Virus record (IMG/VR): IMGVR_UViG_3300006924_000041
Span: 1 to 47,679 of that record
DNA from: a virus
DNA: 47,679 bases
Reading direction: 5' to 3' (one strand)
Below the pieces are notes generated by a model. It ran no database searches. It saw only the letters and a list, made by a program, of their open reading frames with translations, and was not told the origin of the DNA. The position numbers and the translations under genes were made by a program. Of this stretch, positions 7,512 to 15,826 are shown piece by piece (the first letter of the stretch is position 1; every line of letters begins with the position of its first letter).

Positions 7512-7769
7512 TTATCCTGTTACTGGATTATTGTTTTCATCATGACGTTGATATGTTCCAGGAGTCACTGCACTATTATTTTCATCATGACGTTGATATG
7601 TTCCAGGAGTTCTTGTAGTGTTATCTACATTACGGGCTTGATAGTCTGCATTGAAATTTTCATATTCAACACTTGTCCACCCTTCATCACCACTAAATTG
7701 TGTGACCGAAGTTTTTCCTGGTTGAGGATCAACTTCGTTATTATCTTCATCGTGGCGAATATATGCCAT
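7512..7769 (-). CDS. 85-residue RHDENN-repeat protein in the gp68 position
   Basis: The ATG overlaps the gp67 stop by one base (TAATG), which suggests coupled translation. Residues 54-68 and 69-83 are two tandem 15-residue repeats (TPGTYQRHDENNSAV and TPGTYQRHDENNNPV). The N-terminus contains a third, degenerate copy (YIRHDEDNNEV, residues 3-13). The intervening segment carries FSGDEGWTSVEYENFNADY. T4 has prohead core gp68 at this site, but this protein is not acidic-helical like a scaffold and shows no similarity that I can see. A small capsid-associated or gp21-substrate protein is possible; the function is unknown. Confidence 0.75.
   Translation of the reverse strand: MAYIRHDEDNNEVDPQPGKTSVTQFSGDEGWTSVEYENFNADYQARNVDNTTRTPGTYQRHDENNSAVTPGTYQRHDENNNPVTG
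7534..7610 (-). repeat. Tandem 45-bp direct repeat inside the RHDENN gene
   Basis: A 32-base stretch beginning ttttcatcatgacgttgata occurs at 7534-7565 and again, identical, at 7579-7610, a period of 45 bases (15 codons). The near-perfect DNA identity points to a recent duplication. Confidence 0.9.
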
Positions 7770-7945
7770 TACTCAGAATCCTCTTCTGATTTAGTCTCAT
7801 CTTCAATATTAAATATAGAATGTGCAACTGAAGATCTTTCATTTTCAACATTACTAGATGCTTTATTAAACAAAGCATCCTTTATTTTGTCGCTAATATC
7901 TGATGCAGAAGCATCAGTAGCGATCAAATCGATAACATCTTCCAT
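7769..7945 (-). CDS. 67: Prohead core protein gp67
   Basis: The ATG at 7943-7945 opens 58 codons ending in TAA at 7769-7771. The product starts MEDVIDLIATDASASDISDK and continues with a basic/hydrophobic helix and VAHSIFNIEDE. It ends in an acidic tail (KSEEDSE). This matches the plan of T4 gp67: a short helix MEGLIEAI, then an ARNFLIEGEE-like segment and an acidic tail. It also has the same place between portal gp20 and protease gp21. gp67 is a minor core component cleaved by gp21 and needed for head shape. A perfect TATAAATA late box lies 26 bases upstream. Confidence 0.82.
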   Translation of the reverse strand: MEDVIDLIATDASASDISDKIKDALFNKASSNVENERSSVAHSIFNIEDETKSEEDSE

Positions 7946-7971
7946 GTAATTAATTGTATAGGTATATTTTT

Positions 7972-7979
7972 TATTTATA
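7972..7979 (-). promoter_or_regulatory. Late promoter of the gp67-gp21 operon
   Basis: Exact TATAAATA on the minus strand, 26 bases before the gp67 ATG and overlapping the last codons of gp20. It would drive gp67, the RHDENN gene and gp21. Confidence 0.75.
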
Positions 7980-9648
7980 TCTCTGCCGATTTAGTATCTT
8001 TCTGAAGGTTGGCATCAGTAATATCAGCATCAACCTCTAAATCTGCCTCAATTGGAACATCTCCAAGTAATTCGTTACCACCAGCATCAGGTAATGGTTC
8101 TCCTGTTATAGGATCAATAGAATTGGGGTCTGGAATAATTCCTTCTTCAATTTCTTTTTCAATTTGAATATCAATTTCCTTAATTTCTGTATCAGTTTGG
8201 CGTAAAATTTTACGTCGAACATAATCAACAGAATAATATTTGCCAATATACGGTTCAATTGATGCCAACGTTCCTAAACGTTCATTCATCAATTCACTAT
8301 CTTTGAGTTCTGCGAATTGATTATCATATACAAAGTCATATTGAATATGATCTGAAATCTTTTCCCAATCTTCAGGTGTAATAATATTTTTTAATATTAG
8401 TTGAGTCTTCAGCATATCGCTGAATATATTTGCGAATCTTTTTCTCAATCTACCAACAAATTTAGTAAATTTTAATTCGTCTCTAAGAATTTCTGAAGAA
8501 CGACCAAGATTGAATCCACCATCAGAAGCAATTCTAGATTCTGGAACTCCAAGTGCTCTATAAAGTTTCTTTTGGAAATACTCAATATCAGCAAGTTCTC
8601 CTAAGTTCTGTCCACCAGGAAGAGTTGTGATTTCAGTTCCTCTACCACCTTCTCTTCTAGGAAGCCAGAAGTCTTCCATCATACTCATATGCTTACGATC
8701 ATCACGAATTTCGCCAGTATTGGCATCGTAAACTTGCTTATTACGATAACGATTCATAACATCACGAAGATATTGTTCTGCCTTTACTTTAGGAAGATTA
8801 CCAACATCAATATAAAAAATACGACGTTCTGGTGCTCTTGATAATCTATAGATGACCAAAGAATCCTCAATCATTCTAAGTTGATTAAGTGCCTTAATTG
8901 CTTTGTGGAGATATGAAAGAATTGAACCTTTATTTCTGTCTACAAGACCCGAGGTAACATAAGTAATGGTATCTTTTGCCATTTTGACACCCTTTTGACC
9001 ATTAGCACCCGATACTAATCCAATCGGATAATTTGGTTTTGGTGAGTATACATAATATTCTTCAATATCTGGATACAATACTTTACTTGTTTCTGTTGTC
9101 CTAGAAAGATCAATTCCTTGTACACCTTTATTTACTTTCTTTTCTTGACGAATAAATTTGATCTTTGTTGGATCAATATATCTCAATTCCTTAATACCAG
9201 ATTCTGGTTTTTTAAGATCAATTACTTTATGATAATATAACTTTCCATCAACATACCAATTTCTAAAAATTTCGTGAGATTTTTTATCAAAATCTAAAAG
9301 TTCTTTAATATACCTAAATTCATTTCTAATTAAATCTTTTAATTTATCACTTGCATTTACATTAGACAATTCAATTTCTACTGGTGAATCATATAGATCA
9401 CTAACAATTGCTTCATTAACAACATCTTCAATAGCATTATCCACCTCTGGGTGAATTGCCATTTCGCGATATCTTTTTATTAATTCGTTTTCGTTTCTAT
9501 ATGCACCTTCAATATCAACATATGATCCATAAAATCCACTTGCTATAAAATTATCAACCCCGTCCCCATTATTAGGGGGAACGGGGGACAATGTAGATTT
9601 TGATTTCGGCTCACTAGGCTCAATAGAAAATCCAAAGAGTTTCGTCAT
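7975..9648 (-). CDS. 20: Portal protein gp20
   Basis: The 557-residue product (T4 gp20 524) carries blocks typical of T4-like portals: YREMAIHPEVDNAIEDVVNE near residue 65, LRYIDPTKIKFIRQ, SYLHKAIKALNQLRMIEDSL, YRLSRAPERRIFYIDVGNLP and SEILRDELKFTKFV. The dodecameric portal is the vertex through which the terminase pumps DNA and to which the neck attaches. The N-terminal 30 residues, rich in Pro, Ser and Asn, are variable and contain a GC-rich inverted repeat in the DNA. The C-terminal about 45 residues are acidic and low in complexity. The gene is followed by gp67 in the T4 order. Confidence 0.96.
   Translation of the reverse strand: MTKLFGFSIEPSEPKSKSTLSPVPPNNGDGVDNFIASGFYGSYVDIEGAYRNENELIKRYREMAIHPEVDNAIEDVVNEAIVSDLYDSPVEIELSNVNASDKLKDLIRNEFRYIKELLDFDKKSHEIFRNWYVDGKLYYHKVIDLKKPESGIKELRYIDPTKIKFIRQEKKVNKGVQGIDLSRTTETSKVLYPDIEEYYVYSPKPNYPIGLVSGANGQKGVKMAKDTITYVTSGLVDRNKGSILSYLHKAIKALNQLRMIEDSLVIYRLSRAPERRIFYIDVGNLPKVKAEQYLRDVMNRYRNKQVYDANTGEIRDDRKHMSMMEDFWLPRREGGRGTEITTLPGGQNLGELADIEYFQKKLYRALGVPESRIASDGGFNLGRSSEILRDELKFTKFVGRLRKRFANIFSDMLKTQLILKNIITPEDWEKISDHIQYDFVYDNQFAELKDSELMNERLGTLASIEPYIGKYYSVDYVRRKILRQTDTEIKEIDIQIEKEIEEGIIPDPNSIDPITGEPLPDAGGNELLGDVPIEADLEVDADITDANLQKDTKSAEI
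9558..9587 (-). other. GC-rich inverted repeat in the gp20 5' coding region
   Basis: CCCCGTCCCC (9558-9567) is followed by a seven-base AT loop and its complement GGGGGAACGGGGG (9575-9587). This gives about ten paired bases with a one-base bulge. It lies about 60-90 bases inside gene 20, in a very AT-rich surrounding. In the mRNA it would form a stable stem-loop. The inverted repeat is seen directly; any role in translation or mRNA stability is inference. Confidence 0.7.
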
Positions 9649-9675
9649 TTTATAATTTTACTGTGTTATTTTAAT

Positions 9676-9683
9676 TATTTATT
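9676..9683 (-). promoter_or_regulatory. Late-type promoter box variant upstream of gene 20
   Basis: AATAAATA on the minus strand, 27 bases before the gp20 ATG and overlapping the gp19 stop. It has one mismatch to the T4 consensus, but its spacing equals that of the perfect boxes in this window. Confidence 0.45.
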
Positions 9684-10302
9684 AAGTCAGTGACGGATAC
9701 GCTGAAGAATCGGATCCTGTAGCAATATTCCAATATAAGACTTGGAATTCAACTGTAAATTCTTCAATAGTATCTGTAGTATCCATTGAAAGTGCAATTT
9801 CAGAAACATTTGTTGGAAATAACCCAACAAAATTATATTTTCTGAGAGGATTGCCATTTCTATCTAACTGAGTAACATCCGCATTTGCGGTATAATCAGA
9901 TGGATTTACTTCACCAGATCCATTTGAAAGTCTACTAATACCATTCATCCACTGTTCCATCGCAGTTCTGATTTGGAAATCAGCATCATTAAGAACAGTA
10001 ACAGTCCAGGTATCAAAGGTTCTTTCACCAGCAACCTTGAGAATCCTTCCACGGAAAGGAACTTCAACGGGAGTGATATTTGATGCTGGTAAATTTGCTG
10101 CTTTTATCATAAATGGGAACCTATCTGCAAGTCCGTCACTGCTTATAGATACATCCTCTGCTGAGGGTGTATCCGCATTACTCATAAACTCAAATGTGCT
10201 TCCCACTGCCGCTGGGAAATTTATATCAACCTCAAACAGGTTGGGGCGAACGCCACCACCCGTTAATTGAGATTTGAATTGTGAAATGTTTCTTAGTGCC
10301 AT
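9682..10302 (-). CDS. 19: Tail tube protein gp19
   Basis: The 206-residue product follows the sheath gene as in T4, where gp19 is 163 residues. It begins with NISQFKSQLTGGGVRPNLFEVDINFP. It has the tube-fold blocks FMIKAANLPASNITPVEVPFRGRILKVAGERTFDTWTVTVLND (split here by short loops), a central NGISRLSNG, and a C-terminal FPTNVSEIALSMDTTD leading to FTVEFQVLYW. Hexameric rings of gp19 stack to form the rigid inner tube. A GAGG Shine-Dalgarno lies about 9 bases before the ATG. A short segment around residues 40-50 is longer than in T4. Confidence 0.95.
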   Translation of the reverse strand: MALRNISQFKSQLTGGGVRPNLFEVDINFPAAVGSTFEFMSNADTPSAEDVSISSDGLADRFPFMIKAANLPASNITPVEVPFRGRILKVAGERTFDTWTVTVLNDADFQIRTAMEQWMNGISRLSNGSGEVNPSDYTANADVTQLDRNGNPLRKYNFVGLFPTNVSEIALSMDTTDTIEEFTVEFQVLYWNIATGSDSSAYPSLT

Positions 10303-10347
10303 TGGTTTTGATCCTCGTTAGTAATTTTATGCGTTAAAAAAAATAAA

Positions 10348-12522
10348 TCAAGCGTTTCCAACCACTTCTGAGAATGATACTCCAGATCTGGTAGCTACGA
10401 ATGTTAGTCCGATAAAGTTAATAGATCTAGATGGTTTAATGAAGATGTCAGCAACAAATTCGTTGGAATCAACTACTGCTGCAGTATTGTTGGTCTCATC
10501 ACAAATTAATCTGAAGTCCTGAATACCACGCTTTGCTTGAACATCTCTGAGGAATGGTTCAACAGCATTTACAAATGAACTTCTTGTTAAGGCGTCATTA
10601 AACTCAAACATAACGTCTCTTCCAGCACCTTTAATTGCTTGTTCTAGGAAGATAAACAATCTACGAACATTGATTCTATCAAATGCCGATGATTTGTTAA
10701 GTGCGGTTTTATCACCAAAGAGTGTAATTCCACCACCAGGTGTGAAGATTACAGGATTAATTCTTGCAGAATAAAGTCTATCTCTTTGATTTTGAGATGG
10801 ATTGTATGCAAGTTTGACTGCACTCAAGATACCACCTCTAGCAGTTCCTGCAGGTGAATACCATGGGAAACTTAAGGTATCATTTCTGGCACAAATTCCC
10901 GCAATATCACCATTTAAAGGAATATAACGGAATGTATCCGAGAATCTGTCATACATGTACTTATACCCACTATCGAGTACGCCATACGATGATGAAGGAA
11001 CAGATGAATAAAAACTAATCAGATTATCTGTTATATCAGCAGAACTCTTAACTGTATATCCGTTACCAGACATCGTAAGAAGTTCATTTCTACAAGGAGA
11101 AATGAATGCAATCGCATCTTTTCTAACTTCTGCAATAGCAATTACTTTACTTGCAAGTGATTGTGCTTCTGCTCTTTCATAACCGCCGCCACCCATAAGG
11201 ATGAAGTTGACGTCAAATTCGTCATTATTTGCAAAAAGATCATATCCTATCGATAGATCACCAACTCCGGCTGTCAATGCTCCAGCAGCATCGATGTCTG
11301 CAGTGCCGTCATAATTTAAACCACCACCAAGAGTTAGTGTGGTATTACCAGTAGCACCAAAATCAATATTTAAGGTATTTTGATCCCATGCTATATCAGT
11401 GGAATGACCAAATGTTCCGTTAGCAAAACCAGTAGTCACAATGCCTGCAGGTGCTCCACCAGCAAAGATAAATTCTGATACTTCAGAAGTATACTTTCTC
11501 CAATATGAAGTTGCACCAGCAGAATACTGTGAATCTTTTGCTTTAGATAGTGATGTATGCTTCTCAAGAATAGTTCCTGCATTACCAGTTACTTCACCTG
11601 TATCATCAATAACAACTAGATGCAGTTCATCAAATCTTGAACCTTTAGCGGATGCATATGATGATGTGGAGGGTCTTTCTGCAAGAGTATTCCACGAAAT
11701 TGAAGTGTTTGTAAGTTCTATAGATTGATTATCATACCAATCTTGCTGTGTAGTCCCTGTTGCTGTTGCCCAAGCAACACTTTGACCAGCAGTGTGGAAA
11801 CCTATTACCGTAGCATTATCAAATGCATATGTTCCGGATGGTTGATAGTCAACTTGCGTTGCTGTTCCAGCGGCGGAAACGTGCTCAATAACTTTAACTG
11901 AAATTTGTGTTGCAGATGCTTCAGTAATAATGCCTTTTAAATAACCATCAAGTGCTTCGGTTGTTCCTGCACCAATTTTTGTTTTACCAACTGCAGATTG
12001 GGTGATACCCATACCAACAGAGACAGCAACACCAGTGCCGAGTGAATCAAGTCCTGAAAAACCGCTGAGGATTTGGTCTGCCTTTGCATCAATGATTGCA
12101 ACTTTAACTCCGTTGGACCAAGATCCTGGATTTCTTGCAGCAACAGTTACGCCAGAAATGATATTTTCATCATATCCAAGGTTCACATAATCTTCATAAC
12201 TTTTAATTTTAGGTGCTGATCCTGAACCAGCAAATGCATTTTTGAGTGAAGTATCATCAGATCTTACAACCCTAAGTGAACCACCATAAGCAAGGAACGA
12301 AGATGCCACCATCCAAGTTTCATAATGATTATCAGTTGCGTAGGGATTTCCGAAAGTGTTTAAAAGCTCCTGCTCGTTGTTGATTAACACTGGCTCGTTT
12401 ACTGTTCCTTTCGCAAAAGGACCAACAATAGCGCCAATACCTTCGGCAGTCGGATCAACCCTTCCAACGGTTAGATCAACTTCCTTAACAACAATGCCAG
12501 GAGATGCTAAATTTAATGGCAT
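10348..12522 (-). CDS. 18: Tail sheath protein gp18
   Basis: Starting at the ATG at 12522, which has GGAGAA about 8 bases upstream, gives 724 residues beginning MPLNLASPGIVVKEVDLTVG. A longer reading would need a TTG at 12543. The N-terminal strand and the C-terminal domain (DRLYSARINPVIFTPGGGITLFGDKTAL, with FDRINVRRLFIFLEQAIK and FVADIFIKPSRSINFI) are the conserved core of contractile sheaths. The middle 150-430 region is a variable surface domain. T4 gp18 has 659 residues. The sheath contracts around the gp19 tube during injection. An AATAAATA box lies 33 bases upstream of the chosen start, which supports it. Confidence 0.96.
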   Translation of the reverse strand: MPLNLASPGIVVKEVDLTVGRVDPTAEGIGAIVGPFAKGTVNEPVLINNEQELLNTFGNPYATDNHYETWMVASSFLAYGGSLRVVRSDDTSLKNAFAGSGSAPKIKSYEDYVNLGYDENIISGVTVAARNPGSWSNGVKVAIIDAKADQILSGFSGLDSLGTGVAVSVGMGITQSAVGKTKIGAGTTEALDGYLKGIITEASATQISVKVIEHVSAAGTATQVDYQPSGTYAFDNATVIGFHTAGQSVAWATATGTTQQDWYDNQSIELTNTSISWNTLAERPSTSSYASAKGSRFDELHLVVIDDTGEVTGNAGTILEKHTSLSKAKDSQYSAGATSYWRKYTSEVSEFIFAGGAPAGIVTTGFANGTFGHSTDIAWDQNTLNIDFGATGNTTLTLGGGLNYDGTADIDAAGALTAGVGDLSIGYDLFANNDEFDVNFILMGGGGYERAEAQSLASKVIAIAEVRKDAIAFISPCRNELLTMSGNGYTVKSSADITDNLISFYSSVPSSSYGVLDSGYKYMYDRFSDTFRYIPLNGDIAGICARNDTLSFPWYSPAGTARGGILSAVKLAYNPSQNQRDRLYSARINPVIFTPGGGITLFGDKTALNKSSAFDRINVRRLFIFLEQAIKGAGRDVMFEFNDALTRSSFVNAVEPFLRDVQAKRGIQDFRLICDETNNTAAVVDSNEFVADIFIKPSRSINFIGLTFVATRSGVSFSEVVGNA

Positions 12523-12555
12523 CTTTACGTTCTCCGTATCCAAATTATCTGAAAT

Positions 12556-12563
12556 TATTTATT
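12556..12563 (-). promoter_or_regulatory. Late-type promoter box variant upstream of gene 18
   Basis: AATAAATA on the minus strand in the 80-base gap before gene 18, 33 bases from the ATG at 12522. It would drive sheath and tube genes. One mismatch to consensus. Confidence 0.5.
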
Positions 12564-12602
12564 AAAAAGGGTATTTTCAACGGGGAAACAGTGAGTGAAC
12601 AT

Positions 12603-12827
12603 CTACCAATCAGGATATGTCCAATAATTGATGGGTAATTTTTCTTTTCGTCTTTTCAAAACTCGTATTTTAGTACATTCTTTACATTCATAAGAATATG
12701 CTGATGGTCCACTACCTTTTCTAGTTTTGTAAAATCCATCAATTAAATCTTTTATAATTTCACATGATTTACACTTTCTTTGTTTAAATATTAAATGCTC
12801 TAATTCGAACTCTTCATAAAAGTCCAT
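12603..12827 (-). CDS. Four-cysteine zinc-ribbon-like mini-protein
   Basis: The ATG at 12827 forms TAATG with the gp17 stop and gives 74 residues beginning MDFYEEFELEH. An upstream GTG at 12842 would add five residues. CKSC and CKEC, about 26 residues apart, form a likely four-cysteine zinc site. They are followed by a basic segment (RVLKRRKEKLP) suited to nucleic-acid contact and a C-terminal NYWTYPDW. The same layout appears in small zinc ribbons associated with HNH-type or transcription-related proteins, but no HNH catalytic histidines are visible. Its position right after the large terminase suggests a packaging accessory; this is inferred. Confidence 0.75.
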   Translation of the reverse strand: MDFYEEFELEHLIFKQRKCKSCEIIKDLIDGFYKTRKGSGPSAYSYECKECTKIRVLKRRKEKLPINYWTYPDW

Positions 12828-14470
12828 TACATATAATCCCACATATAAGAACGATCGCCGTACTCATCGGAATGCCAAACTTCTCCTTCACTGTCAGTAA
12901 AGGTTGATTCACCAAACCCATCTGCAATAAATCCAAACGGTGCCATATCCTGCTCTATTTGATTTTTCTGTTCTTCATATAATCTTTTACGAATATCATT
13001 ATCAGTCATCTCCTTAAAATACTCTTGAGCAACTAACCAAGAAAATATTACAAGGCACATTGCAAGGTCATCATTACAACCTTCTTCTGCTTCAAAAGAA
13101 TTATGTTTTTGAGTAAATGTTGTTAATTCTGAAATAATTTCATAATCCGAAACTAATATCTTATCGTCTTCTAGGAGAGTTTTTAAATTTGAACATCCTA
13201 ATTTTTTAACTGCTGCCGTTGTTCGCACACCAAGTTGAGATTTTTTACCACTAAATCCAGATCCAACAATTTGACCAGCACGTCCTCTCATAGAACACAT
13301 GAGAAGATTTTCATTTTCTAAATCAAAATGTAAAATACTTGCTACTTGATCACCAATATCATTAACTTCTACTAAAACAAATGAATTATTATATGCTCTC
13401 GTGACTTCATCAATAACACTAGGAAACAACATTGGTTTAATTTCATTATTCCTATACTTTGCTACTACCCTATATGGGAACTCTGTGATATCAAATACAA
13501 TAAATGCAGAATAATCGTTCCCCATCCCGCGAGCAACATCGACAGTAGTAAGATAGTTGTGTGATTCTTGAGGATCTTCATAAATGTCTAAACCAGCATT
13601 TCTTTGAATTGGTTCATCGTAAACTAAATTCCTTAACTTTGCAGGATTAATAAGAGTATTAACAGATCCAAGAAATTCACATTCAAATTCAACTTTGAAT
13701 TGTTGCTCAGAAGTGTTAGCAATAGTTTGTTCTTTCCATACTATATCTCTACCAGGAACTTCGGACCAGTGAACATCCGTTGGAATATATTCATTTTTAC
13801 CCTTTTCAGCATCGTGCCACATTCGGTAGAAATGATTCATACCTCTAGGAGTAGAAACAATAATTACCTTTGTGCTCTGTCCAGAAGAAATAGTAGGATA
13901 AACAGAGGCAAAGAAGTCATCAGCAATGTGATTTGGGATGAACGCGAACTCATCAAGAAAGATGACATTATAGGATCCACCTCGGACAGCAGATGAAGAA
14001 GTAGAGTTAGCTGAAATTTTGGACCCATTTTCTAATTCGAGAGAACCCTTATTCCAAGATATAATACCTTGTTGCATCCATCTAGGCAAGTTTTCGTAAG
14101 CAAGTTGTAATCTTCCAAGTAAATCTCTTGCTGTAGATGCTTTGTTTGCTAAGATCGCGACGTTAACATTGTCGTTAAAAACAGCGTAATGTAAAAGATA
14201 TGATACACAAGTTGTAGACTTGCCAGTTTGACGAGGCATCTTACATATATTAAATCTTTGATCATGGAAGTTTTGAATTAACTTTTCCTGAAATGGATAC
14301 ATGTCAAAAGGGACAAGACCATGATCAAGTGAAACTATTTTTATATAATTTCTTGCAAAATAAACAGGGTCACTTTTACATTTGAGGAACTCGACGATTT
14401 TGTCTTCAGTCCACTCAATCTGAGTATTTGCTTTTTTTAGGTTAGGATTACCAAGATAAATTTCACTCAT
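12827..14470 (-). CDS. 17: Large terminase subunit gp17 (packaging ATPase-nuclease)
   Basis: The 547-residue product carries both terminase domains. In the ATPase the Walker A is RQTGKST (80-86), Walker B is VIFLDEF (169-175) with Glu174 as catalytic carboxylate, and the coupling motif is STPRG (206-210). In the RNase H-like nuclease the acidic residues are Asp311 in TTVDVARG, Glu368 in LVEVND and Asp467/468 in CNDDLAMC. The enzyme cuts concatemeric DNA and pumps it through portal gp20. T4 gp17 is 610 residues. The gene starts 9 bases after the Lys/Cys-rich insert gene that separates it from gp16. Confidence 0.97.
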   Translation of the reverse strand: MSEIYLGNPNLKKANTQIEWTEDKIVEFLKCKSDPVYFARNYIKIVSLDHGLVPFDMYPFQEKLIQNFHDQRFNICKMPRQTGKSTTCVSYLLHYAVFNDNVNVAILANKASTARDLLGRLQLAYENLPRWMQQGIISWNKGSLELENGSKISANSTSSSAVRGGSYNVIFLDEFAFIPNHIADDFFASVYPTISSGQSTKVIIVSTPRGMNHFYRMWHDAEKGKNEYIPTDVHWSEVPGRDIVWKEQTIANTSEQQFKVEFECEFLGSVNTLINPAKLRNLVYDEPIQRNAGLDIYEDPQESHNYLTTVDVARGMGNDYSAFIVFDITEFPYRVVAKYRNNEIKPMLFPSVIDEVTRAYNNSFVLVEVNDIGDQVASILHFDLENENLLMCSMRGRAGQIVGSGFSGKKSQLGVRTTAAVKKLGCSNLKTLLEDDKILVSDYEIISELTTFTQKHNSFEAEEGCNDDLAMCLVIFSWLVAQEYFKEMTDNDIRKRLYEEQKNQIEQDMAPFGFIADGFGESTFTDSEGEVWHSDEYGDRSYMWDYM

Positions 14471-14479
14471 ACACTAACC

Positions 14480-15826
14480 TCAACAATTCCAGCGTTTTCG
14501 TGCTTTACAGATTTTCTTATCCGGTGTCTTAGTGCAGTCAATGTTATGCATATCTTTCTGACCTTTGGAACGAGAACAATATGATGAACGTCTCTTTGCG
14601 GACTTACTTCCCTTCTTCAATTTAGATGGTTTTGTTGTAACAGCAGTTTGCAACTTTGAACCTGGATTTTCGCGCTTATATGCATTAACTGATTTTTGAC
14701 TCATACCATCAACACCGTCTTTACGGTTTGATTTTTGCCAATCTTCCATAAACTGACTGAGAGTTTTATCACCTTCATACCCTGCTTTTACACAGCGATT
14801 ATAAGTTTTACCAAAAAGTTTCTGAGTTCCTGCTTTTTTGTAACCCTTCCAACACTTCTTCGCCTCACCAAGCAATCGACTTCCAATACCATCTGTTGCC
14901 TGAAGTGGTGTTGTTTTGATAATATCAAATGAATCTATCTGAAGTGCTTTGAAATCATCTCTCCAGTTGGAGTAATCATATCCTTCTTTCTTGGTGGAAT
15001 TGCCCCAGTTAGCAGCACCCTTTTTACGACACTTAACTAACGCACCTGATGCATAAGCAGAAGGCCATACAGAATAACGTGACTTTACCTTATGATAACA
15101 AGCATCTTTCTTACCCTCATCTACAAGGTTACCTTCTGGTTCAAATGAATTTTTTTGAGTCACGATTTTTGCTGCTCCTTTTCTATCGGGATTTGGATCT
15201 TCTTTGCGCTTTTTAGCAGCTCTTTTATCTCTTTCATCTTTACTCATTGCAGAACGATCATCTGCATCACGGCAATATGGTTTAGTTGTTTGACCTGGTT
15301 GTTTAGCACAAGGTTTTCCATCATATTTACCACCAGCTTGTTTCCAACCACCACCTTTAAACCAATCACGAAGGGAATATCCTTTATCCTTTGCTGACTT
15401 ACCATCTCTTTTTTCCGTGATGGTTTCTTCATTAGTTACATAATCTGCTGCAGTGTCAATATAATCTGCTGCCTTGGTAATTTTTGATTGAACCCATGCC
15501 TTGAGTTCACCTTCACCTTTCTTGCCCATTTTTTTCTCAAGACGAGAAGCAGCGTTCTTTATAGTTTTAAGTTGAGAACGAGCCATAGAATATTCGTGAT
15601 CTTTCTTCTCTTCACTCATACCGCCACCACCATCTCCACCATTACCATTTCCATTAGTATTGCCATTACCATCGTTACCATTTCCGTTAGTATTTTTATT
15701 TTCGTCAGATTCCTCATCTTTTTCACGACGAAGCCATCCACCCATTCCTACACGGTAACCTGTGGGAATTTTTTTACATTTTTTATCTTGATAGCAGTAA
15801 TAATAACCCTGCTTACACTTACTCAT
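14480..15826 (-). CDS. Lys/Cys-rich modular protein inserted between the terminase subunits
   Basis: The 448-residue, strongly basic product starts inside the last codons of gp16 (8-base overlap, ATGAGTAA). It is built of short modules. Residues 1-36 are a Cys-aromatic motif (CKQGYYYCYQDKKCKKIPTGY). Residues 43-69 are an Asn-Gly repeat linker. Residues 75-135 form a helical segment with GEGELKAWVQSKITKAADYI. Residues 140-215 contain YSLRDWFKGGGWKQAGGKYD, resembling DUF5872. Residues 242-275 (ACYHKVKSRYSVWPSAYASG) resemble DUF6321. A CWKGYKK...YNRC motif lies at 325-345, and the C-terminal RRSSYCSRSKGQ ends in KARKRWNC. Such modules recur in marine phages and large algal viruses without known function. 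DNA binding or capsid internal packaging is possible from the charge and location. The domain names are from memory and unverified. Confidence 0.88.
   Translation of the reverse strand: MSKCKQGYYYCYQDKKCKKIPTGYRVGMGGWLRREKDEESDENKNTNGNGNDGNGNTNGNGNGGDGGGGMSEEKKDHEYSMARSQLKTIKNAASRLEKKMGKKGEGELKAWVQSKITKAADYIDTAADYVTNEETITEKRDGKSAKDKGYSLRDWFKGGGWKQAGGKYDGKPCAKQPGQTTKPYCRDADDRSAMSKDERDKRAAKKRKEDPNPDRKGAAKIVTQKNSFEPEGNLVDEGKKDACYHKVKSRYSVWPSAYASGALVKCRKKGAANWGNSTKKEGYDYSNWRDDFKALQIDSFDIIKTTPLQATDGIGSRLLGEAKKCWKGYKKAGTQKLFGKTYNRCVKAGYEGDKTLSQFMEDWQKSNRKDGVDGMSQKSVNAYKRENPGSKLQTAVTTKPSKLKKGSKSAKRRSSYCSRSKGQKDMHNIDCTKTPDKKICKARKRWNC
15620..15700 (-). repeat. Low-complexity Asn-Gly coding repeat
   Basis: The codons for residues 43-69 of the insert gene form an imperfect trinucleotide/hexanucleotide array (AAT GGA/GGT units). 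They encode a flexible Asn-Gly-Asp linker ending in four glycines. Such arrays change length easily by slippage. Confidence 0.8.

Noticed and set aside
7542-7949. A 135-codon plus-strand frame with internal repeat (MTLICSRS)
   Set aside because: The repeat is the antisense image of the RHDENN tandem repeat, and the frame covers both gp67 and the RHDENN gene.
10303-10347. A-rich run after gp18/before gp19 considered as a terminator or promoter
   Set aside because: No stem flanks the run on the minus strand, and the AAATAAATC lies on the wrong strand for a late box.
12522-12543. TTG start extending gp18 by seven residues
   Set aside because: The ATG at 12522 has a GGAGAA ribosome-binding site at the right distance, and the conserved sheath N-terminus begins there.
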